64,000 nt of DNA from Nocardioides marmorisolisilvae (lineage in GTDB: Bacteria; Actinomycetota; Actinomycetes; Propionibacteriales; Nocardioidaceae): contig NZ_CP134227.1 of assembly GCF_031656915.1 (NCBI RefSeq), positions 4,092,001 through 4,156,000 on the forward strand, given 5' to 3'. Under the pieces are notes generated by a model, which made no database searches, was not told where the DNA came from, and saw nothing but the letters and a program-made list of their open reading frames with translations. A program made the position numbers and the translations under genes. This document shows, one piece after another, positions 19,223-27,438 of the stretch (the stretch's first letter is position 1; each line of letters begins with the position of its first letter).

Positions 19223-20380
19223 ATGCGGATCGACGTCGTCTCGATCTTCCCGGACTACTTCGCGCCGCTCGGGTTGTCCCTTCCCGGCAAGGCCATCTCC
19301 TCCGGGTTGCTCGACCTGCAGGTGCACGACCTGCGTGGCTGGACCCATGACCGACACCGCACGGTCGACGACACCCCGACCGGCGGCGGCGCCGGCATGG
19401 TGATGAAACCCGAGCCCTGGGGTGAGGCACTCGACCAGCTGGCCACCGCTGAGACCGTATTGGTGGTGCCGACCCCCGCGGGGGAGCGCTTCACCCAGGC
19501 CGTGGCCGGCGAGCTCGCCGGATACGACCACCTGCTGTTCGTGTGCGGCCGCTACGAGGGCATCGACCAGCGGGTCGTGGAGGAGGCGAGCGGCCGGATG
19601 AGCGTGCGTGAGCTGTCGCTCGGCGACTACGTCCTCAACGGCGGCGAGGTGGCCGCGCTCGCGATGATCGAAGCCGTGGTGCGGCTGTTGCCAGGCTTCA
19701 TGGGCAACGCGGAGTCGCTGGCCGAGGAGTCGCACAGTGAGTCCGGGCTGCTGGAGTACCCCGTCTACACCAGGCCGGCCAGTTGGCGCGGCCGCGACGT
19801 ACCGGAGGTGCTGCTGTCGGGCGACCATGCCCGGATCGCGGCCTGGCGGCACGACCAGGCCCTGCGTCGTACGGCGCAGCGCCGCCCCGACCTGCTGCAC
19901 GGCAGCCAGATGGGGGAGTGGGAGGTCGCCTCGGCCGTGCCCGCCGATGCGGGCGAGCTGCTCACCTTGCAGTTGGCCTGCTGGGTGGCCGAGCAGCAGG
20001 CCAACCCCGACGTCACCGTGCCGGCGCTGCACGAGTCGCTGGCCGACGTGCGGGCCTGGCTGGGCACGCACACCGTGCTGGTCGTCCGGGCGGCCGGGCG
20101 CCTGGTCGGCGGCGTGCGGGGGATGCTGACCGGCGAGACCTGGGAAGTGGGTCGGCTGATGGTCGCGCCCGACCTGCGCGGCCGCGGACTGGGCCGTGAG
20201 CTGCTGGCGCGGATCGAAGCGCTGGCGCCCGCGGAGGCGACCAGGTTCGTGCTGTTCACCGGAGCCGGCAGCAGCCGGAACCTGCGGATGTACCAGCGCG
20301 CCGGGTACAGACCGCGGGGCCAGGTCGAGCCCGGCGTGCTGCGGCTGAGCAAGCCCCGTCGCGAGTCTCCGCCCGGGTAG
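19223..20380 (+). CDS. trmD: tRNA (guanine37-N1)-methyltransferase TrmD fused to a GNAT acetyltransferase domain
   Basis: Residues 1-225 are a complete Trm[26 protein letters not shown] (54-65), [10 protein letters not shown] (108-117) and the trefoil-knot SAM site [12 protein letters not shown] (131-142). Residues 235-380 are a GNAT domain, with the acetyl-CoA loop [15 protein letters not shown] (314-328) and [10 protein letters not shown] (353-362). The reading frame is continuous with no stop or internal start consensus between them, so this is one 385-aa polypeptide. TrmD makes m1G37 in tRNA; the target of the GNAT half is unknown. Confidence 0.94.
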   Translation: MRIDVVSIFPDYFAPLGLSLPGKAISSGLLDLQVHDLRGWTHDRHRTVDDTPTGGGAGMVMKPEPWGEALDQLATAETVLVVPTPAGERFTQAVAGELAGYDHLLFVCGRYEGIDQRVVEEASGRMSVRELSLGDYVLNGGEVAALAMIEAVVRLLPGFMGNAESLAEESHSESGLLEYPVYTRPASWRGRDVPEVLLSGDHARIAAWRHDQALRRTAQRRPDLLHGSQMGEWEVASAVPADAGELLTLQLACWVAEQQANPDVTVPALHESLADVRAWLGTHTVLVVRAAGRLVGGVRGMLTGETWEVGRLMVAPDLRGRGLGRELLARIEALAPAEATRFVLFTGAGSSRNLRMYQRAGYRPRGQVEPGVLRLSKPRRESPPG

Positions 20381-20402
20381 CCCTCCGCAGCCATCCGGCA
20401 GA

Positions 20403-20439
20403 GCCCGATTTCGTGGTACGGCGCCTCCTCTGGCAGACT
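20403..20439 (+). promoter_or_regulatory. rplS promoter (GCCCGATT and extended -10 TGGCAGACT)
   Basis: GCCCGATT at 20403-20410 and CAGACT at 20434-20439 mirror the rpsP promoter with one extra base of spacing. The leader to ATG 20570 is about 125 nt. rplS is therefore likely to be transcribed separately from trmD. Confidence 0.5.
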
Positions 20440-20569
20440 TGACCCTCGGCTCGGCATGCCCGCGGCTCTCCTGCCACAGGGGGATCGCTGCGACACGGAC
20501 CACCGGCCCCCAGTTACGCATCACCGACATCCGCGGCTGACCTGTGGCACTCGCGAGGAGTGATCTGTC

Positions 20570-20920
20570 ATGACCAACGCCATCGACGCCCTGAACGGCG
20601 ACCTCAAGCGCACCGACATCCCGGCCTTCCGTGCCGGTGACACCGTCAAGGTGCACGTGAAGGTGATCGAGGGCACCCGCTCCCGCATCCAGGTCTTCCA
20701 GGGCGTGGTCATCCGCGTGCAGGGGTCCGGCATCGGCCGCACCTTCACCGTCCGCAAGGTCTCGTTCGGCGTCGGGGTCGAGCGCACCTTCCCGCTGCAC
20801 TCGCCGATCTTCGAGAGCATCGAGATCGTCACCCGCGGTGACGTCCGTCGCGCGAAGCTCTACTACCTGCGCAACCTGCGTGGGAAGGCTGCAAAGATCA
20901 AGGAGCGGCGCGAGGCCTGA
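20570..20920 (+). CDS. rplS: 50S ribosomal protein L19
   Basis: The 116-aa protein is a standard-length L19, with [41 protein letters not shown] and the terminal [20 protein letters not shown]19 sits at the 30S-50S interface. ATG 20570 has GAGGAG 12-15 nt upstream. Confidence 0.98.
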   Translation: MTNAIDALNGDLKRTDIPAFRAGDTVKVHVKVIEGTRSRIQVFQGVVIRVQGSGIGRTFTVRKVSFGVGVERTFPLHSPIFESIEIVTRGDVRRAKLYYLRNLRGKAAKIKERREA

Positions 20921-20925
20921 GCCTT

Positions 20926-20955
20926 GTTGCCCCAGGCAACGGTTAGGCTCACGCC
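20926..20955 (+). promoter_or_regulatory. Hairpin and -10 (TAGGCT) upstream of leaderless lepB
   Basis: GTTGCC-CCA-GGCAAC (20926-20940) follows rplS and could end it; TAGGCT at 20944-20949 lies exactly 6 nt before GTG 20956. Confidence 0.5.
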
Positions 20956-21669
20956 GTGAGTCACCCTGACGCGCCCTTCCCCACCAGGCCCGCCAGGGAG
21001 AAGAAGCAGAAGAAGCCTCTCCCGTTGTGGATGGAGACCATCCTGCTGCTGGTGATCGCGCTGGTGCTCGCGGTCGTGATCAAGTCGTTCTTCGTCCAGG
21101 CGTTCTACATCCCGTCGCCGTCGATGGAGCCGCAGTTCATCAAGAACGACCGGATCCTGGTGGAGAAGCCGTCGTACTGGGGGAGCGGGACGCCTCAGCG
21201 TGGCGACATCGTGGTCTTCAAGGATCCCGGCCATTGGCTCACCGACGAGGAGTCCGCGAACCCGAAGAACGCCCTCACCAAGGCGCTGACCGACATCGGC
21301 CTCTACCCCAGTGGTGGGCACCTGGTGAAGCGGGTGATCGGCATCGGCGGCGACCGGGTGCGGTGCTGCGACGCCCAGGGCCGGATCACGGTGAACGGCA
21401 AGGCGCTCAACGAGGGGTCCTACCTGCCGAAGGGCACCAAGCCGTCGCTCACCCGGTTCAACGTCCGGGTCCCGCTGGGTCACCTCTGGGTGATGGGCGA
21501 CAACCGGGGCAACTCCTGGGACTCGCGCGGCCACATGGGCGATCCGGGCGGCGGGTTCGTGCCCGACGACCTGGTCGTCGGCAAGGTCTTCGCGCTGGTG
21601 TGGCCGCTCGGCCGAGCCGAGATCATCCACCGACCGGCTACCTTCGAGGACATCCCCAGCCACCCCTGA
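20956..21669 (+). CDS. lepB: Signal peptidase I
   Basis: The 237-aa protein has a basic cytoplasmic start, one membrane helix (residues 24-43) and the Ser/Lys dyad: Ser56 in YIPSPSMEP and Lys125 in HLVKRVIG. The MGDNRGNSWDSR box confirms the S26 family. It cleaves signal peptides from exported proteins. GTG 20956 follows a -10 by 6 nt, implying a leaderless message. Confidence 0.96.
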   Translation: MSHPDAPFPTRPAREKKQKKPLPLWMETILLLVIALVLAVVIKSFFVQAFYIPSPSMEPQFIKNDRILVEKPSYWGSGTPQRGDIVVFKDPGHWLTDEESANPKNALTKALTDIGLYPSGGHLVKRVIGIGGDRVRCCDAQGRITVNGKALNEGSYLPKGTKPSLTRFNVRVPLGHLWVMGDNRGNSWDSRGHMGDPGGGFVPDDLVVGKVFALVWPLGRAEIIHRPATFEDIPSHP

Positions 21670-21681
21670 CGAGCCGTGACC

Positions 21682-22395
21682 ATGACGCATCTTCCTCGCG
21701 GTACGACGATCCGGCGTGACGCCGGCCTCTACGGCTATGAGCGCGCGCTGCGCCGGGCCGGGCTCGCGCCCATCGCCGGCGTCGACGAGGCAGGACGAGG
21801 AGCCTGTGCCGGGCCGCTGGTCGCCGCGGCCGCGATCCTGCCGGAGGGCCGGATGGGGATCGTCCCGGGGCTGGCCGACTCCAAGCTCCTCACCCCTGCC
21901 GCGCGGGAGCGCTGTTACGCCCACGTGGTGAAGCGGGCGCTGGCCTGGTCGGTGGTGGTCGTCCCGTCGACCGACTGCGACCGGCTCGGCATGCACGTGG
22001 CCAATGTCGAGGCGCTCAGGAGGGCGCTGGCACGCCTGGACCTGCGGCCGTCGTACGTGCTGACCGACGGGTTCCCTGTCGACGGCCTGGAGGTGCCCGG
22101 CCTCGCCATGTGGAAGGGCGACCGGGTGGCTGCCTGCATCTCGGCCGCCTCGGTGATCGCGAAGGTGACGCGTGACCGGATCATGGTGCAGCTGCACGAG
22201 CAGTGGCCGGACTACGATTTCGCCACGCACAAGGGCTACATCACCGAGGAGCACACCGCGGCGCTGCTCGAGCACGGTCCGTGCCCGGAGCACCGGATGA
22301 GGTTCGTGAACGTACGACGCGCCGCCGGGATCCCCGACGACGTACCGCTTAGCCTTGAGCACCAGCTCGAACTCGACATGGAAGGCCTGCGATGA
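21682..22395 (+). CDS. rnhB: Ribonuclease HII
   Basis: The protein has the RNase HII metal site GVDEAGRGACAGPLVAAA near the N-terminus and further motifs SVIAKVTRDRIM and GYITEEHTAAL. It cuts the RNA strand of RNA-DNA hybrids, including single ribonucleotides. ATG 21682 is used; GTG 21676 is an in-frame alternative two codons earlier. The stop overlaps the next gene's start (ATGA). Confidence 0.95.
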   Translation: MTHLPRGTTIRRDAGLYGYERALRRAGLAPIAGVDEAGRGACAGPLVAAAAILPEGRMGIVPGLADSKLLTPAARERCYAHVVKRALAWSVVVVPSTDCDRLGMHVANVEALRRALARLDLRPSYVLTDGFPVDGLEVPGLAMWKGDRVAACISAASVIAKVTRDRIMVQLHEQWPDYDFATHKGYITEEHTAALLEHGPCPEHRMRFVNVRRAAGIPDDVPLSLEHQLELDMEGLR

Positions 22396-22700
22396 GCGCC
22401 GAGGATCTCGAGAAGTACGAGACCGAGATGGAGCTGACGCTCTATCGCGAGTACCGCGACGTCGTCGGCATCTTCAAGTACGTCGTAGAGACCGATCGAC
22501 GGTTCTACCTGTGCAACTCCGTCGACGTGAAGGCCCGCACCGAGGCCGGTGACGTCTTCTTCGAGGTGACGATGACCGATGCCTGGGTGTGGGACATGTA
22601 CCGCCCCGCGCGGTTCGCCAAGAACGTCAAGGTGCTGACCTTCAAGGACGTCAACGTCGAGGAGCTCGCGGAGTCGGACTTCGAGCCGCCGAAGGCCTGA
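22392..22700 (+). CDS. DUF2469 family protein
   Basis: This 102-aa acidic protein (MSAEDLEKYETEMELTLYREYRDVV, ending in FKDVNVEELAESDFEPP) belongs to a small family restricted to Actinobacteria and commonly encoded next to rnhB, as here. It starts inside the rnhB stop codon, so translation is coupled. No catalytic motif is visible and the function is unknown. Confidence 0.93.
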   Translation: MSAEDLEKYETEMELTLYREYRDVVGIFKYVVETDRRFYLCNSVDVKARTEAGDVFFEVTMTDAWVWDMYRPARFAKNVKVLTFKDVNVEELAESDFEPPKA

Positions 22701-22764
22701 GCCCGCCGACCCCTGAGCCCGCCGGTCCCTGAGCCCATCCGGTCCCTGAGCGTGTCGAAAGGCC
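22697..22764. repeat. Short tandem repeat block (CTGAGC units) at the end of DUF2469
   Basis: CTGAGC recurs at 22697, 22713, 22729 and 22746, with period 16-17 bp, in the form CTGAGCCCGCCGGTCC. The last unit continues as CTGAGCGTGTCGAAAGG, a form seen as a dispersed repeat in high-GC genomes. The first unit overlaps the DUF2469 stop codon. Confidence 0.6.
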
Positions 22765-22780
22765 GGGCGCACCGATTCCG

Positions 22781-22824
22781 GCATTCCGCTCACAACACAG
22801 TCGGAATGCGCCTAGCCTTTCGCC
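22781..22824 (+). promoter_or_regulatory. Operator-like palindrome and -10 upstream of the Tad-like genes
   Basis: GCATTCCG-N13-CGGAATGC (22781-22809) is a perfect 8-bp inverted repeat spanning the expected -35 position. TAGCCT at 22813-22818 follows, ending exactly 6 nt before GTG 22825. Confidence 0.55.
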
Positions 22825-23310
22825 GTGGTCACCGGGGAGGGAGGCGCCATGTCGGTACGTCGTACCCTGCGCGCACGCCTGGGCGGGCGCGAGCGCGGCG
22901 CGGCGGCGGTCGAGGCCGCCCTGGTGATCTGCTTCATCGTGGTCCCACTGACCTTCGCCGTCATCTCCTACGGCTACATGCTGAGCTTCCGGCAGTCGTT
23001 GAGCCAAGCCGCGACCGAGGGGGCTCGAGCGGCGGCAGTGGCTCCCTCTGGTGCGACGGATGCGGACACCGTCGCCACGGCGGCAGTCAACGACTCTGTC
23101 CAGTCGTTCGGCAAGCAGTGCGCCGCCACGGGCCCGATGACGTGCTCCTTCGTCCAGGGCGCCTGCCCGAACGACGACACGCTCCAGTGCGAGACCGTCA
23201 CCGTGAGCTATGACCTCAAGAACCATCCGCTGCTTCCCCTCCCGCTGGTCGGCTTCGTGATGCCGGACACGCTGACCTACTCGGCGACGGCCCAGGTGAG
23301 CAGCCCGTGA
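22825..23310 (+). CDS. TadE-like pseudopilin/secreted protein
   Basis: The 161-aa protein has a basic N-terminus and the TadE-type helix RGAAAVEAALVICFIVVPLTF, with the conserved glutamate after the processing-like site. The remainder is a small extracellular domain with four to five cysteines. TadE-family proteins are minor pilins of Flp/Tad systems. GTG 22825 fits a leaderless mRNA; ATG 22849 with a good GGGAGG is an alternative eight codons in. The stop overlaps the next start (GTGA). Confidence 0.8.
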   Translation: MVTGEGGAMSVRRTLRARLGGRERGAAAVEAALVICFIVVPLTFAVISYGYMLSFRQSLSQAATEGARAAAVAPSGATDADTVATAAVNDSVQSFGKQCAATGPMTCSFVQGACPNDDTLQCETVTVSYDLKNHPLLPLPLVGFVMPDTLTYSATAQVSSP

Positions 23311-25103
23311 AGAGGCACCGCCGGGAGGCCGGCGCGGTCGCCATCATGATGGCGCTGATCATCTGCTTCGTGTTGGTCCCGGTTGCGGCCTTCACCGTGG
23401 ACATCGGGATGCAGCGTGTCGCCCGGGGCGACATGCAGTCCCTCGCCGACGTGGTGGCGCTCGACCTCTCCCGGCACCTCGACGGGACCACGGGCGCCGA
23501 CGCCCTGCTGAGCGAGTTCAACGGGCCTGGTGGCCTTGCGGAGAAGAGTGCCGCCAACAACCTGGACACGGTCGGAGACAACGCCGTGCGCGGTGTCGTC
23601 GCGCAGGTCGGCACCGTCGATCCGGCCAAGTACGGAACCTCGGGCTACTTCACGCCGATCACCGGCAGCACGGTGCCGTCCGCTGTGCGTGTCACCGCAT
23701 CCACCACGGTCGGCTTCGGCTTGGCGAAGGCGCTGCCCGGCGGTGGAATCGGCAGCGGCGGCGTCTCCCGGAGCGCGATCGCCACCGCGAGCACCAGTGC
23801 CTGCTTCAGGCTGGGCTCGTTCGCGGCTCGCATCAACTCCGCAGACTCGACGCTTCTCGCGCCCCTCAACGAGATCTTCGGCGTCAACCTGGGATTGGTC
23901 GACTACAAGGGGCTGGCGACTGAAACGGTGACCCTGGCCGACCTCGGCAGCGACAGTCATATCGGGTCGGTGGACCAGCTGCTGACCGGTGGGGTGACCT
24001 ACAACGACCTTGCCCTGGCCGCCCTTGACGTGGTGAGCCGCAACGACCCTTCGAACACCGTAGCGATCTCGGCCCTCAACAAGCTGGTCCAGCAGAGTGC
24101 CTCGGTGGGCGGCACCGTGAAGCTTGGCGACACGGTGATCAGCGCAAGCCCCTCCGATCCCGCGGCGCTCGCAACCGAGCTCAACCTGCTCGACATCCTG
24201 ACCGGAACTGTCCTTGCCGCCGACGGCACTTATGGACTCACCGCCAGCGACCTTCAGGTCCAGGTCCCCGGCCTGGGCAATGTGGCGAGTTCCTCGCTGA
24301 AGGTCACTCAAGCAGCCCAGCAGGCCTGTGGGGCGCCGGGGAAGGCGACCGCTACCGCGTCGCAGCTCAGCGGCACCGTGGTCATTCCCGCGATCAGCTC
24401 GAGCTCGGTCAACCTGCCGGGGCCGGGGCCGACGTTGAAGACCCAGACCGCCTCGGCGACGCTGTCGGTCAACCTCGGCAATGCGGAGGGAGTGCTGGCC
24501 GATCCGATCGTCTGCGGTTCCGGCACAGCCGCCGATCCGGACAAGATTCCCGTGGACGTCACCGCCGCCGCCGGCACGGTCGCACTGAGCGCCCAGATCC
24601 CTGCGACCCTGGACAGCTCGCTGACCGTGCTGCTCAGCCTGTACTCGATCCACTTCGACTATCGGTTCAACGTGAACGCCGCCACCACGGTGGGGGCATC
24701 GTCGACGTCGCCGACCTTGACGATCCCGCCCAACGACGTCACGCCGGTCACCACCGGCTCTGCGTTCCAGCTGCCCACCTCCTACACCGTGAACGCGGAT
24801 CCGACCGCGACGATCGTGACCGTCAAGCTGTTGGGTGTAACGGTCTACTCCGGACCGCTGAGCGGCGTCACCAGTGCCGTCGGTCTCACCTCGGTAACGG
24901 GACTGGTGAGCTCGATCGTTAACACCACGACATCGGCCGCTACGACGCTCACATCGACGATCGCCTCCACGGTCAGTGGGTTGATCGGCAACCTCAACAC
25001 CCTGTTGGCGCCATGGTCTGCGGCGCTGGGGGTGAGGGTCGGCGGGGCCGACGTCTACGCGGTGAAGTCACCATCGTGTGACACGCCACAGATGGTCGGC
25101 TGA
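23307..25103 (+). CDS. TadG-like membrane-anchored surface protein
   Basis: The 598-aa protein begins with a TadG-type anchor (REAGAVAIMMALIICFVLVPV, then DIGMQRVARGDMQSLADVVAL), followed by about 550 residues that are rich in Thr, Ser, Val and Ala with few charges, typical of an exported, strand-rich surface domain. It overlaps the TadE-like gene by 4 bases. Neither the TadA ATPase nor TadB/C platform genes are nearby, so assembly must rely on genes elsewhere. Confidence 0.75.
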   Translation: MKRHRREAGAVAIMMALIICFVLVPVAAFTVDIGMQRVARGDMQSLADVVALDLSRHLDGTTGADALLSEFNGPGGLAEKSAANNLDTVGDNAVRGVVAQVGTVDPAKYGTSGYFTPITGSTVPSAVRVTASTTVGFGLAKALPGGGIGSGGVSRSAIATASTSACFRLGSFAARINSADSTLLAPLNEIFGVNLGLVDYKGLATETVTLADLGSDSHIGSVDQLLTGGVTYNDLALAALDVVSRNDPSNTVAISALNKLVQQSASVGGTVKLGDTVISASPSDPAALATELNLLDILTGTVLAADGTYGLTASDLQVQVPGLGNVASSSLKVTQAAQQACGAPGKATATASQLSGTVVIPAISSSSVNLPGPGPTLKTQTASATLSVNLGNAEGVLADPIVCGSGTAADPDKIPVDVTAAAGTVALSAQIPATLDSSLTVLLSLYSIHFDYRFNVNAATTVGASSTSPTLTIPPNDVTPVTTGSAFQLPTSYTVNADPTATIVTVKLLGVTVYSGPLSGVTSAVGLTSVTGLVSSIVNTTTSAATTLTSTIASTVSGLIGNLNTLLAPWSAALGVRVGGADVYAVKSPSCDTPQMVG

Positions 25104-25144
25104 GTCTCGGTCGCATTTACGAGACGCGATCCACCTGCTCGACA

Positions 25145-25175
25145 TAGCCTTTCCCCAGCAATGCCTGGGGAGGGA
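25145..25175 (+). promoter_or_regulatory. -10 (TAGCCT) and hairpin overlapping the ribosome-binding site of the second TadE gene
   Basis: TAGCCT at 25145-25150 precedes CCCCAG-N6-CTGGGG (25153-25170). The 3' arm shares bases with the Shine-Dalgarno GGGGAGGG (25167-25174) of TTG 25181. A separate inverted repeat GTCTCG-N10-CGAGAC (25104-25125) follows the previous stop and may be a terminator. Confidence 0.45.
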
Positions 25176-25180
25176 ACACA

Positions 25181-25684
25181 TTGCACTCGGTGGCACGTGC
25201 GCGCAGGCAGCGCGACGGACGCGCCTCGGCGACGGTCGAGTTCGCGCTGATCATGCCTGTCCTCTTCGCGATCCTCTTCGGAGTCATCGACTACGGGCTG
25301 CTGTTCGACAACTCGCTCAACGCGCGCCAGGGCATCCGCGAGGCCGCCCGCGAGGCCGTGGTGCAGACCGCCCCGACCGGCGCCTGCGCGACCCAGACGG
25401 GCTTCCTGGCTCAGGCCGCGTGCACGGCGCGGGCCGACATCGGCCCTCTCGCGGGTACGGCGTACGTCAAGGCCTTCTACTCGTCATGGACGACCGGCCA
25501 GACCCTGACGGTCTGCACCCTGGTGCAGACCAAGGGCCTCACCGGCATGGTGCCGTTCCCGGCCGGTGGCTTCACTCGGGCCCGCACCGACATGGCGATC
25601 GAGGTCGCGAGTCCGGTGCCCGCGGGAGCGACGAGCTATGCCGACGCACTCCCTGCCGGCCAGGACTGGTCGTGGTGCAGCTGA
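25181..25684 (+). CDS. TadE-like pseudopilin
   Basis: The 167-aa protein has a classic TadE opening: RASATVEFALIMPVLFAILFG (residues 14-34) with the conserved Glu20, then an extracellular domain containing RQGIREAAREAV. The start is an uncommon TTG at 25181, supported by GGGGAGGG 7 nt upstream. It overlaps the following gene by 10-13 bases. Confidence 0.85.
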   Translation: MHSVARARRQRDGRASATVEFALIMPVLFAILFGVIDYGLLFDNSLNARQGIREAAREAVVQTAPTGACATQTGFLAQAACTARADIGPLAGTAYVKAFYSSWTTGQTLTVCTLVQTKGLTGMVPFPAGGFTRARTDMAIEVASPVPAGATSYADALPAGQDWSWCS

Positions 25685-26961
25685 CCGCGCTCCGGGGCCG
25701 ACGCGACGAGCGTGGGGTGGTCGCGGTGATCGCCGCGCTGAGCGCGACCGCGCTGCTGCTCCTCGCCGGACTCGTGGCCGATCTGGGCCAGGCCCGCGAC
25801 GTACGGCTCCAGGCGCAGAACGCCGCCGACGCCGCTGCCCTGGCTGCCTCCAACGCCCTCTACGCCTCCGGCGCCGTCGACCTGGCTGCGGGCACTGCTG
25901 CCGCCAAGGCCTTCGCGGCCCAGAACGACGGGGTCACCGACGCGCAGTGGGCGAGCTGCGCGGATCCTGCGCCACTGCCCGTCGCGTCGGGCACTCCCTG
26001 CATCTCGTACGACGACGCGAGCCACCCGACCCGAGTCAGGGTGGTGATCCCGGTCCGGAAGGTGGCCACCCCGATCGGCGGCTTGGCCGGGATCAGCAAC
26101 GTCCCGGTCTCGGCGACGGCAGAGGCCACGGTGAAGCCCGGCGGCCGGGCGGACTGCGGCCTCTGCGTCATCGGCTCGGGCATCCACGACATCCAGAACG
26201 GCAACATCTCGATCGGCGGCGCGAGCGCCTTCTTCAACGGCAGCGTGACCGCGAACCCGAACGGCTCGGTGACCGTGACCGGGCCCGGGAGCTCCATCTC
26301 CATCGAGGGGACCGTCTCGAGCGTGGGCACCTTCACCCCGCCGCCGTCCACCGGCCAGCAGCCCGTGCCCGATCCCCTCGCCTTCCTGACCCTGCCGCCC
26401 AGCACAGCTGGCCTGCAGGCCAAGACGGGCGACGCGTGCACTGGTGGCCCGGGCATCTACTACGGCACGTTCGGCCTGCACACCTGCACGCTCCAACCGG
26501 GCCTCTACGTCCTGGCCGGCAGCACGGTCGAGCAGGAGTCCGGGCTGATGGACGTGAAGGCGCCGGGCGTGACGATGTACTTCACCTGTGCCGCCACGGA
26601 CCACACCCCGCGACCGTGTGCGGCAGGGGAGTCCGGCGCCGGGATCCTGCTCACCGGGCAGGCCGCGCTCACGATCACCGCGCCGACGTCCGGCCCCACC
26701 AAGGGCCTGTCGATCGTGGCGGACCGGAACAACACGGCCACCTTCGGCTTCCGAGGCAACGGGACGGACCCGTCCAGCGGCACGATCTACGCCGTCAGCG
26801 GCAGGTTCGACTACCGCGGCAACGGCAGCGGTGCCGCGTTGGACTCCTTGATCGTCGTCGGTGATCTGACCTTCAGCGGCAACAACGCGACGCTCGCCTC
26901 GACGTACACACAGGAGAAGAACCTCGGGCTGCCGCCGGCCGCGCCGTACCTCTCGAAGTAG
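25672..26961 (+). CDS. TadG-like protein with beta-rich C-terminal domain
   Basis: The 429-aa protein starts DERGVVAVIAALSATALLLLAG, then QNAADAAALAASNALY, the usual Tad/PilX-type anchor. From about residue 160 it has many short Gly/Asn/Ser-rich strand repeats (SIGGASAFFNGSVT, SIEGTVSSVGTF) that suggest a beta-solenoid or adhesin-like outer part, with paired cysteines. GTG 25672 or 25675 both fit. It pairs with the TadE-like gene upstream. Confidence 0.75.
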   Translation: MVQLTALRGRRDERGVVAVIAALSATALLLLAGLVADLGQARDVRLQAQNAADAAALAASNALYASGAVDLAAGTAAAKAFAAQNDGVTDAQWASCADPAPLPVASGTPCISYDDASHPTRVRVVIPVRKVATPIGGLAGISNVPVSATAEATVKPGGRADCGLCVIGSGIHDIQNGNISIGGASAFFNGSVTANPNGSVTVTGPGSSISIEGTVSSVGTFTPPPSTGQQPVPDPLAFLTLPPSTAGLQAKTGDACTGGPGIYYGTFGLHTCTLQPGLYVLAGSTVEQESGLMDVKAPGVTMYFTCAATDHTPRPCAAGESGAGILLTGQAALTITAPTSGPTKGLSIVADRNNTATFGFRGNGTDPSSGTIYAVSGRFDYRGNGSGAALDSLIVVGDLTFSGNNATLASTYTQEKNLGLPPAAPYLSK

Positions 26962-27010
26962 TCCCACCACGACTGACCGTTGCCGATGCACAGGCGACGC
27001 CTGCCCGTGG

Positions 27011-27019
27011 TTGTCCACA
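27011..27019 (+). promoter_or_regulatory. Isolated DnaA-box match (TTGTCCACA)
   Basis: This is an exact match to the actinobacterial DnaA box, in the 111-bp gap before yraN. No second box is close, so it may be chance. A small inverted repeat (GAAGCG-A-CGCTTC, 27055-27067) lies just before the yraN start. Confidence 0.25.
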
Positions 27020-27072
27020 GCCGCGGTGTCCATGCTGTGCCGGCGTCCGTGTCGGAAGCGACGCTTCGGCAC

Positions 27073-27438
27073 ATGAGCACAGCAGCGCAGAACAGCTCCC
27101 TGGGTGCGTACGGCGAGCGGGTCGCCGCGCGCCTCCTCACCGAGCAGGGGATGGTGGTGATCGACCGCAACTGGCGGTGTCCGGAGGGTGAGGTCGACCT
27201 CGTTCTGCGCGATGGGACGACGCTCGTCGTCTGTGAGGTCAAGACGCGCAGCAGCGCGGACTACGGACATCCGCTGGAGGCGGTGACTCCCGAGAAGGCG
27301 AACCGGCTCCGGCGGCTCGCGCTGCGCTGGCTCGAACATCACGACGTGCGACCTTCGGGGTTGCGGATCGACCTGGTCGGGGTGCTTCGCAACGGTCGCG
27401 GTGCGGCCGACGTCCAGCACGTGCGGGGGATCGGCTGA
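27073..27438 (+). CDS. YraN/UPF0102 endonuclease-fold protein
   Basis: This 121-aa protein has the PD-(D/E)xK nuclease pattern GEVDLVLRDGTTLVVCEVKTRS (Asp, Glu and Lys in order) after an LGAYGERVAARLL helix. The family is tied to DNA repair or natural transformation, but the substrate is unknown. It overlaps comM by one base (TGATG), forming a yraN-comM-dprA operon. Confidence 0.92.
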   Translation: MSTAAQNSSLGAYGERVAARLLTEQGMVVIDRNWRCPEGEVDLVLRDGTTLVVCEVKTRSSADYGHPLEAVTPEKANRLRRLALRWLEHHDVRPSGLRIDLVGVLRNGRGAADVQHVRGIG

